A stretch of DNA of 64,000 nt from CAZIKF01 sp964539825 (lineage in GTDB: Bacteria; Muiribacteriota; UBA6191). Positions 51,639 through 60,387 of this stretch are shown in pieces; position 1 is the first letter of the stretch, and every line of letters starts with the position of its first letter. The notes beneath the pieces are model-generated. The model ran no database searches, had not been told where the DNA came from, and worked only from the letters and a program-made list of their open reading frames with translations. The stretch lies in contig CAZIKF010000024.1 of NCBI GenBank assembly GCA_964539825.1, forward strand, positions 1 to 64,000, given 5' to 3'. The translations under genes were made by a program, and so were the position numbers.

Positions 51639-52829
51639 ATGAAAGTTCTTGTCCTCAATAGCGGAAGTTCTAGCTTGAAGTTTGCACTTTGCGATACCTC
51701 CACTGAGGAATGTCCAGTTCGGGGACAGGTGGATGCCCTTGGCCAGGACCACGCAGCTTTGAAATTTCAGGCTGGCCAAGACATTTATGAAAAAAAAGTA
51801 CCTGGGGCCGACCACATAAAAGCCCTCGAGGAAATCTTGGAGTATTTTCAAGCCCAAAACATTGACAGTGATGATTTTGAGGCGATCGGGCATCGAATCG
51901 TGCATGGTGGTGAAAAATTCGTGGAAGCAACTGTAATTGATGACGAGGTAATTGGAGCGATCAAAGACTGTATTAATTTGGCCCCTCTTCATAATCCCGC
52001 TAACCTTATGGGAGTGGAGGTAGGCCGGAAGGTCTTTCCTGAGAAGCCCCAGGTGGCGGTATTTGATACCGCCTTTCATCAGACCATTCCTCCGATAGCC
52101 TACCGCTATTCGCTGCCCACCTACCTTTATGAGAGCCACGGTGTCCGCAAATATGGCTTTCACGGGACGTCACATCGCTATGTGGTCAATCAAGCCGCAA
52201 AAATGCTCAATAAGCCTCTATCCCGTTGCTGTTTCATCTCTGCCCACCTGGGCAATGGGTGTAGTGCTACTGCCGTAAAGTATGGCAATAGCGTAGACAC
52301 CACCATGGGATTAACTCCCCTTGATGGCCTGGTCATGGGAACGCGATCAGGAAATGTTGATCCGGGACTTCATGAGTATTTGACCAGGATTATGGGCTGG
52401 AATATTCACCAGATTAACGATGTTCTTAACAAAAAGTCGGGACTCTTGGGAATTTCAGGACTCAGTTCGGATATGCGAGAGATCACCACGGCAGCCAAAA
52501 ATGGTCACCTGGGCGCTAAGCTGGCCGCTGAAGTTTTTTCCTACCATCTGGCTCAGTCCATTGCTTCACTTTCCATAAACTTCACCCACCTGGATGCTCT
52601 GGTATTAACCGGGGGGATTGGTGAACATTCCACTACTGTGAGAGCCATGGCGATTCCTCTCTTGCAGATCCTGGGGTTTAGCCTGGATGTATTAAGAAAT
52701 GAAGTGGACGGAAAGCATACCAGGGGGGTTATTACGATTGAGGGCTGGTCTCCCATGGCAATCATCGTGAAGACGAATGAAGAGCTTCAGATCGCACTTG
52801 ATGTTGAAGCCTTGTTGGGATCGAAGTGA
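51639..52829 (+). CDS. ackA: acetate kinase
   Basis: 396-residue acetate kinase, which transfers phosphate between acetyl phosphate and ADP in the acetate pathway. The full ASKHA fold motifs are present: MKVLVLNSGSSSLKF (phosphate 1), GHRIVHGGEKF near 86, LHNPANLMG near 119, FDTAFHQTIP near 145, HGTSHRYV near 177, SAHLGNGCSATAV near 205 and GLVMGTRSGNVDPG near 232; LTGGIGEHS near 325 is the adenosine site. Usual length is 395-405. No phosphotransacetylase gene (pta) follows; the neighbour is a zinc-finger protein. A GGGTC lies upstream of the ATG. Confidence 0.96.
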   Translation: MKVLVLNSGSSSLKFALCDTSTEECPVRGQVDALGQDHAALKFQAGQDIYEKKVPGADHIKALEEILEYFQAQNIDSDDFEAIGHRIVHGGEKFVEATVIDDEVIGAIKDCINLAPLHNPANLMGVEVGRKVFPEKPQVAVFDTAFHQTIPPIAYRYSLPTYLYESHGVRKYGFHGTSHRYVVNQAAKMLNKPLSRCCFISAHLGNGCSATAVKYGNSVDTTMGLTPLDGLVMGTRSGNVDPGLHEYLTRIMGWNIHQINDVLNKKSGLLGISGLSSDMREITTAAKNGHLGAKLAAEVFSYHLAQSIASLSINFTHLDALVLTGGIGEHSTTVRAMAIPLLQILGFSLDVLRNEVDGKHTRGVITIEGWSPMAIIVKTNEELQIALDVEALLGSK

Positions 52830-52902
52830 AAGAGCTCATGCCCCTTCCTTTGTAAGTCCTATTTGTTTTCGTGCTAGTATTACTGAAGGAGCGAGTTAAT
52901 CG

Positions 52903-53478
52903 ATGATCGAACAGCGAATCTGTCCTGAGTGTAGCCTCCCGCTAGAATCCACTAACATCGGGGATGTGGAACTTGATTTCTGTAGTAGCTGTCAGGGAAT
53001 TTGGTTCGATCACAACGAGTTAAAGAGCATTACACCTAAGAATTCGCAAAGTCCGCCCGAATTCTCTGGTCTCTTATCCCGTTCTTTGAAATCTGTTGAC
53101 AACAGAAAGAGGAATTGCCCTTCCTGCCAGTCTCTTATGAGTGTGAAGCAGCGGCATGGAGTGGAGTTGGACCTTTGCCAGCGGTGTGGAGGAATTTGGC
53201 TCGATGGGGGAGAGCTTAGAATTGTTCTTGAAACCTTACAGCAGGAAAAAATCCGCCTTGAAAAAGTAGATTTAGCGACCCGTAAAGTTTTGGATAAAGA
53301 TCTGGGGGTAAAACCGGGAAGTCCCCGACCAGCACTCGCCCACGACCCTTCCCTTGATCCGGAACACATCATGGGTCCTATGCACCGAGGAGTCTCTCGA
53401 CCCACAGTTCAAGCAGGTCTCCTGGAGGTGGGTATGGAAACTCTGAGTGCACTGTTCTATAGTATTTTGGATCCCTGA
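52903..53478 (+). CDS. protein with two TFIIB-type zinc ribbons
   Basis: 191 residues. Two zf-TFIIB domains, each CPxC-x(20-21)-CxxCxGIWxDxxEL: the first at residues 5-42 with CPECSLPL and CSSCQGIWFDHNEL, the second at 66-103 with CPSCQSLM and CQRCGGIWLDGGEL. The linker and the C-terminal 80 residues have low complexity (Pro-Gly rich), with no motif. Such proteins are usually uncharacterised; the ribbons suggest nucleic-acid or protein binding. GGAG lies 13 bases before the ATG. Separate from ackA (74 bases). Confidence 0.8.
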   Translation: MIEQRICPECSLPLESTNIGDVELDFCSSCQGIWFDHNELKSITPKNSQSPPEFSGLLSRSLKSVDNRKRNCPSCQSLMSVKQRHGVELDLCQRCGGIWLDGGELRIVLETLQQEKIRLEKVDLATRKVLDKDLGVKPGSPRPALAHDPSLDPEHIMGPMHRGVSRPTVQAGLLEVGMETLSALFYSILDP

Positions 53479-53603
53479 TTCATCGCCCTGAAGTAAATCA
53501 GAAAAACTCATTTACCCCCTTCTTACCAGTTAAGAGAGATTTGCGGGATCGAGAGATTTTGAGTAGGATTTCCACAGTGTCCCTTTAAATTCCCGGCCTG
53601 ACG

Positions 53604-54557
53604 ATGGATTCTGATCTTCAAGAAATATTAGTAGAGCTTCGATCTACTGATTGGGAGCAGAAGCTACGGGATTGTAAAACTCGGAAGATTAGAGATCAGG
53701 TGGCTGAGGCATCTGAAAAGGACTCCAAATTTGATTCCTTTGAACAGCTGCCTGATCAAATCAAACACACTGTTCATAAAAGAGTTGGTTGGACATCCCT
53801 GGGTTTCTTACTCTTCTTTATCGCGGTTGTCATGGGAATTGGAGTTCAAGGATTTACCTACACCGAATTCGCAGGAATTTTTATCATGTATTTCATTTTT
53901 ATAAGCTGGTTCACAGGAAAGGTGACCCGGATGACCCTGGAGAAGACCAATAAAAGGAGGTTGGAAGAAGCTATGGAGGAGTTGGCACTAAACCCGGGAG
54001 GGGTTTTTGGACCAAAGGATTTACTCCAATTTTGGAAAGATGAAGTTCAAGCTAACCTTAACAACCTCAGCTCCAAGGTTGAGGGAAGGCTGACAGAGGT
54101 CACTTCAACTATGACTGAATGTGAGGCTATTCAAACTGACCTCAAGAATTTTGAAGAAGTTCATACTCCAGAGGCAACCCTGGCTCAGCTTCAGGAAAAA
54201 GTTTCTCAACTAAAAATAATCAAAGATGAAGCAAAGAAGGTTTCTCAAATAATCCTGACAGTTCGAAATGGGTTCGCGGAAAAGATCGCGCAGCTAGAGA
54301 AGTTAATAGGGCTCCAAGAGCAAAAGGAAAAGGAAGCATTAGAAAAGAAGAGGAAGTTAGAGGATACCCAGGAGAGGATTCAAGAGCTAAACCTTAAGAT
54401 CTCAAAAGTGTTGGGAGATTCAAATCTACAATTGGACAGGTGGGAAGAGGATAAGGACCAGGTCAGGGTGGAGCTTCAGGCACTGATGATCTCTTTCGAA
54501 AACCAGCTACTAGAGGCAAAGAGCTATGTACAAGCTCAATTGGAGTTAGGAATCTGA
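53604..54557 (+). CDS. membrane protein with long coiled coil
   Basis: 317 residues. Two transmembrane helices at about residues 55-77 and 81-103 follow a short cytoplasmic start. From residue 140 to 315 the protein is a long amphipathic coiled coil (LKNFEEVHTPEATLAQLQEK, EKKRKLEDTQERIQELNLKI). No known family fits. The layout resembles scaffold or envelope-associated proteins. The ribosome-binding site is poor. The next gene, a polytopic membrane protein, starts 72 bases downstream on the same strand. Confidence 0.6.
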   Translation: MDSDLQEILVELRSTDWEQKLRDCKTRKIRDQVAEASEKDSKFDSFEQLPDQIKHTVHKRVGWTSLGFLLFFIAVVMGIGVQGFTYTEFAGIFIMYFIFISWFTGKVTRMTLEKTNKRRLEEAMEELALNPGGVFGPKDLLQFWKDEVQANLNNLSSKVEGRLTEVTSTMTECEAIQTDLKNFEEVHTPEATLAQLQEKVSQLKIIKDEAKKVSQIILTVRNGFAEKIAQLEKLIGLQEQKEKEALEKKRKLEDTQERIQELNLKISKVLGDSNLQLDRWEEDKDQVRVELQALMISFENQLLEAKSYVQAQLELGI

Positions 54558-54629
54558 GTGTCAACTTCTCTACTCCCCATCTCTGAAATCTAAAAAGCCA
54601 GTAAATCTTAAGGAAGCCTTTAGGGAGCT

Positions 54630-55691
54630 ATGAAACCAGGTCTAAATCCAAGTTCTAAACAGATCTCCGGGGGTGGACCGATCCTGATATACCTCTTGGT
54701 TTTCTGTGGGATGTTTTTTTCAGAGGGTGTGATTTTTAATGTGAAATTAATCCAGACTCTTTGGATCAAACAGCCACTACTTGTTCTCCCAGGTATCCTC
54801 GGTACGCATGTTGCCTATGGAATCATGCTGATTTACTGTTTTGATCTGGTTCTTCGCCATGGATTCCAGAGTTTTAAGGGAATCTATCTGACAGGATGCA
54901 TTTATGGATTGATCAATGAAGGAATTTTTGCGGATCTGATTTTCAAACCCGGGTTCCTACCTTCCAGTATAGGACTTTCAGTAGATCGACTCCTGTTTCC
55001 CGCATTGTCCTGGCATCCCCTTCTCGACTTCGTACTCGTGTGGTGGATGGTGAATCGTCTCTTGTCCGGTAGACTAGGGCTAGAACGAAAAATTCCATCG
55101 CTCAAGGGTATATTCTTTATGGGATTCTTTTGCCTTTACTGGCATCTCTGGAGCCATTCCCTCATTTTAAAAAACCTGCTTCCTGATGGAATTCTTCCCG
55201 AAATCAGAGTGCTTTGGATCTTATACCCAATTTGCACCCTGGCAGTTCTCTTGGCTCTAATGAATGGCAAAAGCTTTGTTTTGAAGCCCATACTGACGCA
55301 TCGCGTCCGTTTGGGTATGACCCTATTGTTGGGGCTTCTTTTTATTCTACGGGCGGTGATGATCGCAAGTCCCATCCCCCTCCTTTCTTTCCTACTTATT
55401 CTGTTTCTGGTCTGGATTTCTTCCACACAATACCAGGAAGGAGTGCCATTGAAGATAGAATCTAGCCCCCTTGCAATCAGCAGATCAAACCTGGCTTTGA
55501 GCTCTTTTTTTATCTTGGTATTTATGACCTTTCTATCGCTTAACTGTTCCAGTGGAAAATGGCTATTCGTGTGGGAAAAATTGGGAGCAATCCTGATACT
55601 GATGTGGTTGATCATATCTGCGGTACTATTTCTGTTTGTCCTTCTTATGAGTCTCAAAAAATGGCTTCAATCCAGGCTTTTGAGTCCCTGA
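54630..55691 (+). CDS. polytopic membrane protein of unknown function
   Basis: 353 residues with about ten transmembrane helices and short loops. A GCIYGLINEGIFAD segment near residue 90 and SWHPLLDFVLVWWMV near 127 place conserved-looking polar residues in helices, but no family motif is recognised. GGGAGCT just before the ATG supports the start. Between a coiled-coil membrane protein (upstream, 72 bases) and an unknown anchored protein (downstream, 119 bases), all on the plus strand. Confidence 0.6.
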   Translation: MKPGLNPSSKQISGGGPILIYLLVFCGMFFSEGVIFNVKLIQTLWIKQPLLVLPGILGTHVAYGIMLIYCFDLVLRHGFQSFKGIYLTGCIYGLINEGIFADLIFKPGFLPSSIGLSVDRLLFPALSWHPLLDFVLVWWMVNRLLSGRLGLERKIPSLKGIFFMGFFCLYWHLWSHSLILKNLLPDGILPEIRVLWILYPICTLAVLLALMNGKSFVLKPILTHRVRLGMTLLLGLLFILRAVMIASPIPLLSFLLILFLVWISSTQYQEGVPLKIESSPLAISRSNLALSSFFILVFMTFLSLNCSSGKWLFVWEKLGAILILMWLIISAVLFLFVLLMSLKKWLQSRLLSP

Positions 55692-55810
55692 AAGTCTCTC
55701 TAACTTTGATTCAAAGGTTGTTTCGCTTCGTTTCTATCGATTCATAATTGGTTCTTTCAAGGCCTTAAGAATTGGGTAAATGGCAACCTCCGAGTTAGAC
55801 TTCAATCCTG

Positions 55811-56785
55811 ATGTATAGATATATGAAAAACAGGGGTCTTTTCGGCTTTCGAGTCGCAGGCCCTATAGGACTCGTTCTCCTGGCAGTCTTCCTGGGAATC
55901 TGGTTTGACACCAGGCGAATGAGTTCCTTTTGTTTTAGCGAAGCTCTATCTGAATCTCCAGACTGTCCAAGAGGATACCGAAGAATGAGGCTTGGACACT
56001 CAAAGTCATCCCTCGCTAACGATCCATATTTCCATGGAATTCTAAAGATTTATAAATCCATAGAGGGAAAGAAATATCCAGATGATTCAGAGAGTTTCTT
56101 GTTTGACGACGGCACAAATGAGTCCCTTGGAAAGGCTTTAAAGGAGCTTTCAAGTTTTGATCCCCTGGATTTTCTTCAGGAAGAAGGTGCTCAGGAAATC
56201 ACAGCGGATTTTCGCAAGGCACGGTTGGTTTTGAGTCTGACCAGGCATCACCTTAAATCCGGTGGCAGCATCCCGATCGACCCCGTACTTTTCTGTAAGG
56301 GTCTACTCAACTTCATTGCTCACGTAGATCGGCAGGATGCAATCCTCGTTGAATTAATGGTTGGGATTAGTTTGCGAAGTAAATTCCTTGAGATTTTGAA
56401 TCTCCTTAAGCAGAAGGTAGAGTTAGATTTGAATGCGAAGAACCAAATTAGAAGAGCACTTGAGGATAGCGTCAAGCTTCGCTCCACACTGGCTGCCACA
56501 TTAAAATATGAAGAGTCGCAGACTCTGGAATTACTTAGGGTAGTGAAGAGAAAATTTCCAATTGCCTACCTGAATTTGTACCTTTTTAAGGGAGATCCGG
56601 TAACCCAGTTAAAAGAGATATATCGAGATCCCAAAGCGACGGGAGAAAAGATTAAAGCAAAAAAATTCGATTTTAATTCCCTCCATCCTCTGGTGATCAC
56701 AGCAGTCCCCAACTTCTCACAAGCAAATACCAAATACGAGAAATATCTGCAAACGGAAGAACAATGGAAGTTAAGACTGCGATAG
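55811..56785 (+). CDS. membrane-anchored protein of unknown function
   Basis: 324 residues (320 if the ATG at residue 5 is used). A single N-terminal helix (VAGPIGLVLLAVFLGIWF) anchors a mostly helical soluble domain with SFDPLDFLQEEGAQEITADF, a KLRSTLAATLKYEES stretch and a conserved-looking C-terminal region. No motif identifies it. It is followed by the convergent gene at 56856. Confidence 0.6.
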   Translation: MYRYMKNRGLFGFRVAGPIGLVLLAVFLGIWFDTRRMSSFCFSEALSESPDCPRGYRRMRLGHSKSSLANDPYFHGILKIYKSIEGKKYPDDSESFLFDDGTNESLGKALKELSSFDPLDFLQEEGAQEITADFRKARLVLSLTRHHLKSGGSIPIDPVLFCKGLLNFIAHVDRQDAILVELMVGISLRSKFLEILNLLKQKVELDLNAKNQIRRALEDSVKLRSTLAATLKYEESQTLELLRVVKRKFPIAYLNLYLFKGDPVTQLKEIYRDPKATGEKIKAKKFDFNSLHPLVITAVPNFSQANTKYEKYLQTEEQWKLRLR

Positions 56786-56855
56786 CGTCCCACACATCCA
56801 GGGATTGAAAGGAAAACTCTCAAATCCCACAATTGGAATTTCACTTCTATTCTGC

Positions 56856-57647
56856 TCAGGAAAAAAAATTAAGAATCATCGTTGAGAACATCGAATATAC
56901 AAGCCAGACCCAGGGTAGGAGAAAGCATAAGATCGCGAGCATACCTACAAATCCACCCATGGTAATTGGTATGTGGAACTTGGATTTCCAGGTCAGCTTG
57001 AGTGATTTCTTAGGAGGTTGTTTAGGTGCTGGTTTTCTTGGTTTGGCTACCGGTTTTATAGCAGGTTCAGGCTCTTCTGCTGATTCATAAACCACGAACC
57101 CCTCGTGTGGTTGTGGTTTCGGCCGGACCTCTGGGGGTGGCTTGGGCCGGGAAGGTCTCAAAGGCTGCACGATAGCTTTTCGGAGTTCAATTCCATCTAC
57201 GGAAAAGGAGTCTGCCAAAATGTTCGCGGTGGATTCAGTCTTTTCCTTCCTTACTTCTGGTCTTTCTTCTATGGGGGGTTGAGTAGTTTCTAACAGGGGC
57301 TGCCCCACCTGAAAGGAGGACGCTAGGATGCTAACTGCAGAATCATCTATCTCGCTGTCAAAATCCTGTCCTTCAAGAGCTGACTGATCACCTGGTTCCA
57401 GCTCCGAATGCGTAATTGAGTCCTCGGAATCTGGCTGAGTTGGCATTTCGATGTGATGTCTTTGTGCCACCCATTCATGAATACTCTTGCAGTACTTGAT
57501 CCAGCGATCAGAAGAGTGCGGATTTACAATTTCATGCTGCAGGAAAGATAAAAAAGAGTTCGCGTCGAGATTCGGTTCAGCCGCGGCCAGCCTTAAGAGT
57601 TCAGCCTTTTTGACCTCATTGGTCTCAACTGAGATTTGCCGATGCAT
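56856..57647 (-). CDS. C-terminal tail-anchored protein with proline-rich linker
   Basis: 263 residues. The N-terminal 85 residues form a helical domain (KKAELLRLAAAEPNLDANSF) with no signal peptide. A middle part holds two short repeats, SILASSFQVG near 108 and NILADSFSVD near 143. A Pro/Lys-rich linker (about 160-215: PSRPKPPPEV, PRKPAPKQPPKKS) leads to one C-terminal transmembrane helix (GGFVGMLAILCFLLPWVWLV). Such an arrangement puts the whole protein in the cytoplasm with a tail anchor, as in some FHA- or TonB-independent scaffold proteins. TAGGAAATG supports the start. Confidence 0.6.
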   Translation of the reverse strand: MHRQISVETNEVKKAELLRLAAAEPNLDANSFLSFLQHEIVNPHSSDRWIKYCKSIHEWVAQRHHIEMPTQPDSEDSITHSELEPGDQSALEGQDFDSEIDDSAVSILASSFQVGQPLLETTQPPIEERPEVRKEKTESTANILADSFSVDGIELRKAIVQPLRPSRPKPPPEVRPKPQPHEGFVVYESAEEPEPAIKPVAKPRKPAPKQPPKKSLKLTWKSKFHIPITMGGFVGMLAILCFLLPWVWLVYSMFSTMILNFFS

Positions 57648-57844
57648 TTCCTATCCCATTTAGTAAAACTGTGAGCCCCCTATTTATAATCATAACCCAA
57701 TAAATTAATAAGTCAGTCCCCTTTTTATCGGCTTTTCGATTCCACTAATTTCTAAGGTAAATTGTGAAGGTCAGAGGTTCATGGTAGTTTTACACTTCTG
57801 GGTGTCCACCCCAGCAATCGGTATTAAGAATTCATGGGATTGGG

Positions 57845-58693
57845 ATGGGTATGAAGCAAGTTGAGAATATTTTTAGTCCAGAAACCCTGGAGCAAATTAA
57901 ATTAGCGATAACTGCTTATGGTCTGAAAATCCTGGGTGCCCTGGCTGTTTTCTTCGTGGGTAAATGGATCGCAAGAGTCCTGTCAAACCTGGCTGCTACA
58001 ATTCTTGAGAAGTCCCATGTAGACGAGACCTTTTCCCAGTTCATGGCAAACCTCATCTATTACGGGTTGTTGATAGTGGTGATTCTAACAACTCTGGCTC
58101 AACTGGGAGTTCAAACGACTTCTTTTCTCGCGATTCTTGGATCCGCTGGTTTGGCGATTGGGCTTGCTCTGCAAGGCTCCCTGGGTAATTTTGCCGCTGG
58201 AGTTCTCTTGATTATTTTTCGTCCTTTTCAAGTTGGAGAATACATTGAAGGGGCGGGGGTTGGGGGAACAGTCCATGAAATCAAGCTCTTAGTGACCCAA
58301 TTGAATACCCCCGATAACAAGGTGTTGTTCGTTCCGAATGGAAAACTCATGGGTGATAACATCACAAACTATTCACGCAATCCAACCAGGCGTTGTGACA
58401 TGATCCTGGGTGTTTCCTATGACGATGATATCGATAGGGTACGCGCCATCATCGAGGATGTCTTAGGTAAAGAAGAGAGAATTTTAGAAGAGCCTGAACC
58501 AATTGTGGGATTAATTGAGTTTGGAGAGAGCAGTGTGAATTTTACGGTTCGGCCATGGGTCAATACTTCTGATTTTCTCACGACAAAAATGGACTTGCTC
58601 GCTGAATTTAAAAGGCGATTTGATACAGAAGGAATCTCCATCCCCTATCCCCAACAGGATATCCATTTGCACCAGGTCAAAGCGGGGTCTTAA
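57845..58693 (+). CDS. small-conductance mechanosensitive channel (MscS type)
   Basis: 282-residue channel that opens under membrane tension to release osmolytes on hypo-osmotic shock. Three transmembrane helices are followed by the pore-lining helix TM3 (LGSAGLAIGLALQGSLGNFA near 98), then the beta domain (FRPFQVGEYIEG, FVPNGKLMGDNITNYS) and the alpha/beta C-terminal cage (RRCDMILGVSYDDDIDR). Length matches short E. coli MscS (286). The pore helix has the Gly/Ala packing and a Q/N-rich end characteristic of the family. A GGGATTGGG precedes the ATG. Confidence 0.95.
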   Translation: MGMKQVENIFSPETLEQIKLAITAYGLKILGALAVFFVGKWIARVLSNLAATILEKSHVDETFSQFMANLIYYGLLIVVILTTLAQLGVQTTSFLAILGSAGLAIGLALQGSLGNFAAGVLLIIFRPFQVGEYIEGAGVGGTVHEIKLLVTQLNTPDNKVLFVPNGKLMGDNITNYSRNPTRRCDMILGVSYDDDIDRVRAIIEDVLGKEERILEEPEPIVGLIEFGESSVNFTVRPWVNTSDFLTTKMDLLAEFKRRFDTEGISIPYPQQDIHLHQVKAGS

Positions 58694-58816
58694 GTGAGCG
58701 GCGAACGAACGGGTCCTTCCCTTATTATTCTGCCTGACTGCTTCGCTGCGCAAGGGTCAAAACGAGGGAAATACAGAGCAAGACAAATGCTGCGGAGCTC
58801 ACTTTTCCTGACTCTA

Positions 58817-58993
58817 CTACACTTTGATATCGATTCGAGTACCAATTCCTTCAGGACGTAAATCATTTCCAGGGGAATTAAGAGTGACACTCTGCAATTG
58901 TTCCCCCGGAGTTTGGATTGCCACCTGCGGCTTGTTTACTTCCTGAATTTGAGGTGATAGGAGAGAATCTCCGCAATCTCCGATTGCTGCCAT
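58817..58993 (-). CDS. short 58-residue protein between mscS and the uracil-DNA glycosylase
   Basis: An ATG at 58993 with AAGGA eight bases upstream opens a 58-codon frame ending TAG at 58817. The product starts MAAIGDCGDSLLSPQIQEV and ends GTRIDIKV, with no membrane segment or signal peptide, and a Pro/Gln/Gly-rich centre. Codon choice is similar to neighbours. No family is recognised. The reading frame is the only good one in the 484-base interval between mscS and the glycosylase gene, and the tidy ribosome-binding site is the main support. Confidence 0.45.
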   Translation of the reverse strand: MAAIGDCGDSLLSPQIQEVNKPQVAIQTPGEQLQSVTLNSPGNDLRPEGIGTRIDIKV

Positions 58994-59177
58994 TTAAGGT
59001 TCCTTCTGTATTTGGAAATCCCTGCCCAAGAAATTCCGATTTAGTAACGCTCTCCTCTATAGCATAGGGTAGTGGGATGGTTTGGTGAACCCTCGCGGCC
59101 GAAAACTATGAGAAAGGGATTCAAAAATCTAAGAACCAGCCTTCTTTCTATGCTTTCTAAAATGGGTACAGCTTCTA

Positions 59178-59765
59178 TTAACTGCCGGAAAGCGCTTTTG
59201 TCACTGCTTCTCTTAAGATGGGTAATACTTCTTCTCCAAACCATGAATTTTTTCTAATCCAGAGGGTATTTCTCGGTGAAGGATGAGGTGTAGGGATGTA
59301 AAGCGGACCATAATCGCGAAAGTGCCTGACAGTTTCGGTGAGACTTTTCTTGCGTCTGTCTTTGAGGTGATAGGCCTGAGCGTATTGACCAACGAGTAAG
59401 GTTAGCACGACATTTGGGAGTAGATTCAATAAATTGTGCATCCAGAGCTCGCTACATTCCTTTCTGGGTGGGAGATCACCTGATCTGCCCTTTCCCGGGT
59501 AACAAAATCCCATGGGTATGATCGCGATCTTCTTGTCATCGTAGAATACATCCTTATCGATTCCCATCCACTCTCTTAACCGATTACCGCTTGGATCATT
59601 CCAGGGGATTGAAGTCTTGTGCACCCGTGTCCCAGGGGCCTGTCCAACAATGAGAATTTTCGAAGTCTTTTGAGCAAAGAGGATTGGATTGGGACCCAGG
59701 GGCAATTCCTTCTCACACGCTCTACAGGCCCTGACTTCCTGCAATAGAGATTCCAATTGATCCAT
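59178..59765 (-). CDS. uracil-DNA glycosylase family protein
   Basis: 195-residue base-excision-repair enzyme of the uracil-DNA glycosylase superfamily, which removes uracil from DNA. Motif 1 is VGQAPGTRVHKT near residue 43 and motif 2 the C-terminal PTPHPSPRN near 158. A CRAC pair near residue 15 recalls the iron-sulfur families 4 and 5, but the other two cluster cysteines are not clearly placed, so cluster binding is doubtful. Closest to a common proteobacterial group of unassigned UDG-like proteins. The ribosome-binding site is weak. It lies 52 bases from the Mpo1-like gene on the same strand. Confidence 0.82.
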   Translation of the reverse strand: MDQLESLLQEVRACRACEKELPLGPNPILFAQKTSKILIVGQAPGTRVHKTSIPWNDPSGNRLREWMGIDKDVFYDDKKIAIIPMGFCYPGKGRSGDLPPRKECSELWMHNLLNLLPNVVLTLLVGQYAQAYHLKDRRKKSLTETVRHFRDYGPLYIPTPHPSPRNTLWIRKNSWFGEEVLPILREAVTKALSGS

Positions 59766-59817
59766 ATGAATGCCAGCTCGAAAAGTAGCCTATCCCCTTC
59801 TCCTTTGCGATGAAAGA

Positions 59818-60285
59818 TTAAACCAGACTTAACCTGAACTTTAGAAGAAGCTTCTGTAGAACCCAGGCGGGACCAATCAGTAGAAAAAAAAGATCCTGGA
59901 AAAAGGAGGGTTTTTTCCCCTCCCACTTGTGACCGATGAATTGACCGATCCAGGAGAGAATAAAAATAATGGAGCATACGGGAATCAAACTATCGGGACG
60001 CGCGGAATGCCAAGCCCATAGAAGATAGAAATTAACAAAGAAATAGAGTCCCATGGCCATGAATAGCTTGAAAGAGAATTTGAGGTAGAACAACAGACTT
60101 AGTGAGATGACCATAAGACAGCCATTCAGCCACGGTTTCTCAAGCCCCGGGATCGGTACAACATAAAGTAGCCCGGCAATGGAGAAAACAATCAGAGGAA
60201 CGCAAACAAAGTGCATCCGCTGGTTCGCGGGGTTCTGGTGTGACTCCTGGTAAGTGGAAAACCAGTCAGCGATAGATGAACTCAT
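59818..60285 (-). CDS. Mpo1-like (DUF962) membrane protein
   Basis: 155-residue multi-spanning protein with 4 transmembrane helices. It starts with the diagnostic ADWFSTYQESHQNPANQRMH and closes with IGHKWEGKKPSFFQDLFFLL, the histidines being iron ligands in yeast Mpo1, which breaks down 2-hydroxy fatty acids by alpha-oxidation. The bacterial members are thought to act on the same type of lipid; the activity here is unproven. AGGGAGA nine bases upstream of the ATG supports the start. Upstream of the uracil-DNA glycosylase gene by 52 bases on the same strand. Confidence 0.88.
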   Translation of the reverse strand: MSSSIADWFSTYQESHQNPANQRMHFVCVPLIVFSIAGLLYVVPIPGLEKPWLNGCLMVISLSLLFYLKFSFKLFMAMGLYFFVNFYLLWAWHSARPDSLIPVCSIIFILSWIGQFIGHKWEGKKPSFFQDLFFLLIGPAWVLQKLLLKFRLSLV

Positions 60286-60387
60286 TTTGAATTCTCCCTG
60301 TGAATTTCTCTATTTTATCAGGCAGTAAAGCAGCGTGTCGCTTTGATCTTTTGAGAAGTATGTGTGAGCCCTGAAATGAATGGAATA

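Noticed and set aside
51633..52163. 176-codon antisense frame inside ackA
   Set aside because: It lies opposite the strongly conserved acetate kinase and is explained as a shadow of that gene.
55136..55657. 173-codon antisense frame inside the polytopic membrane protein
   Set aside because: It is rich in Arg and antisense to a hydrophobic coding region, which commonly produces such frames.
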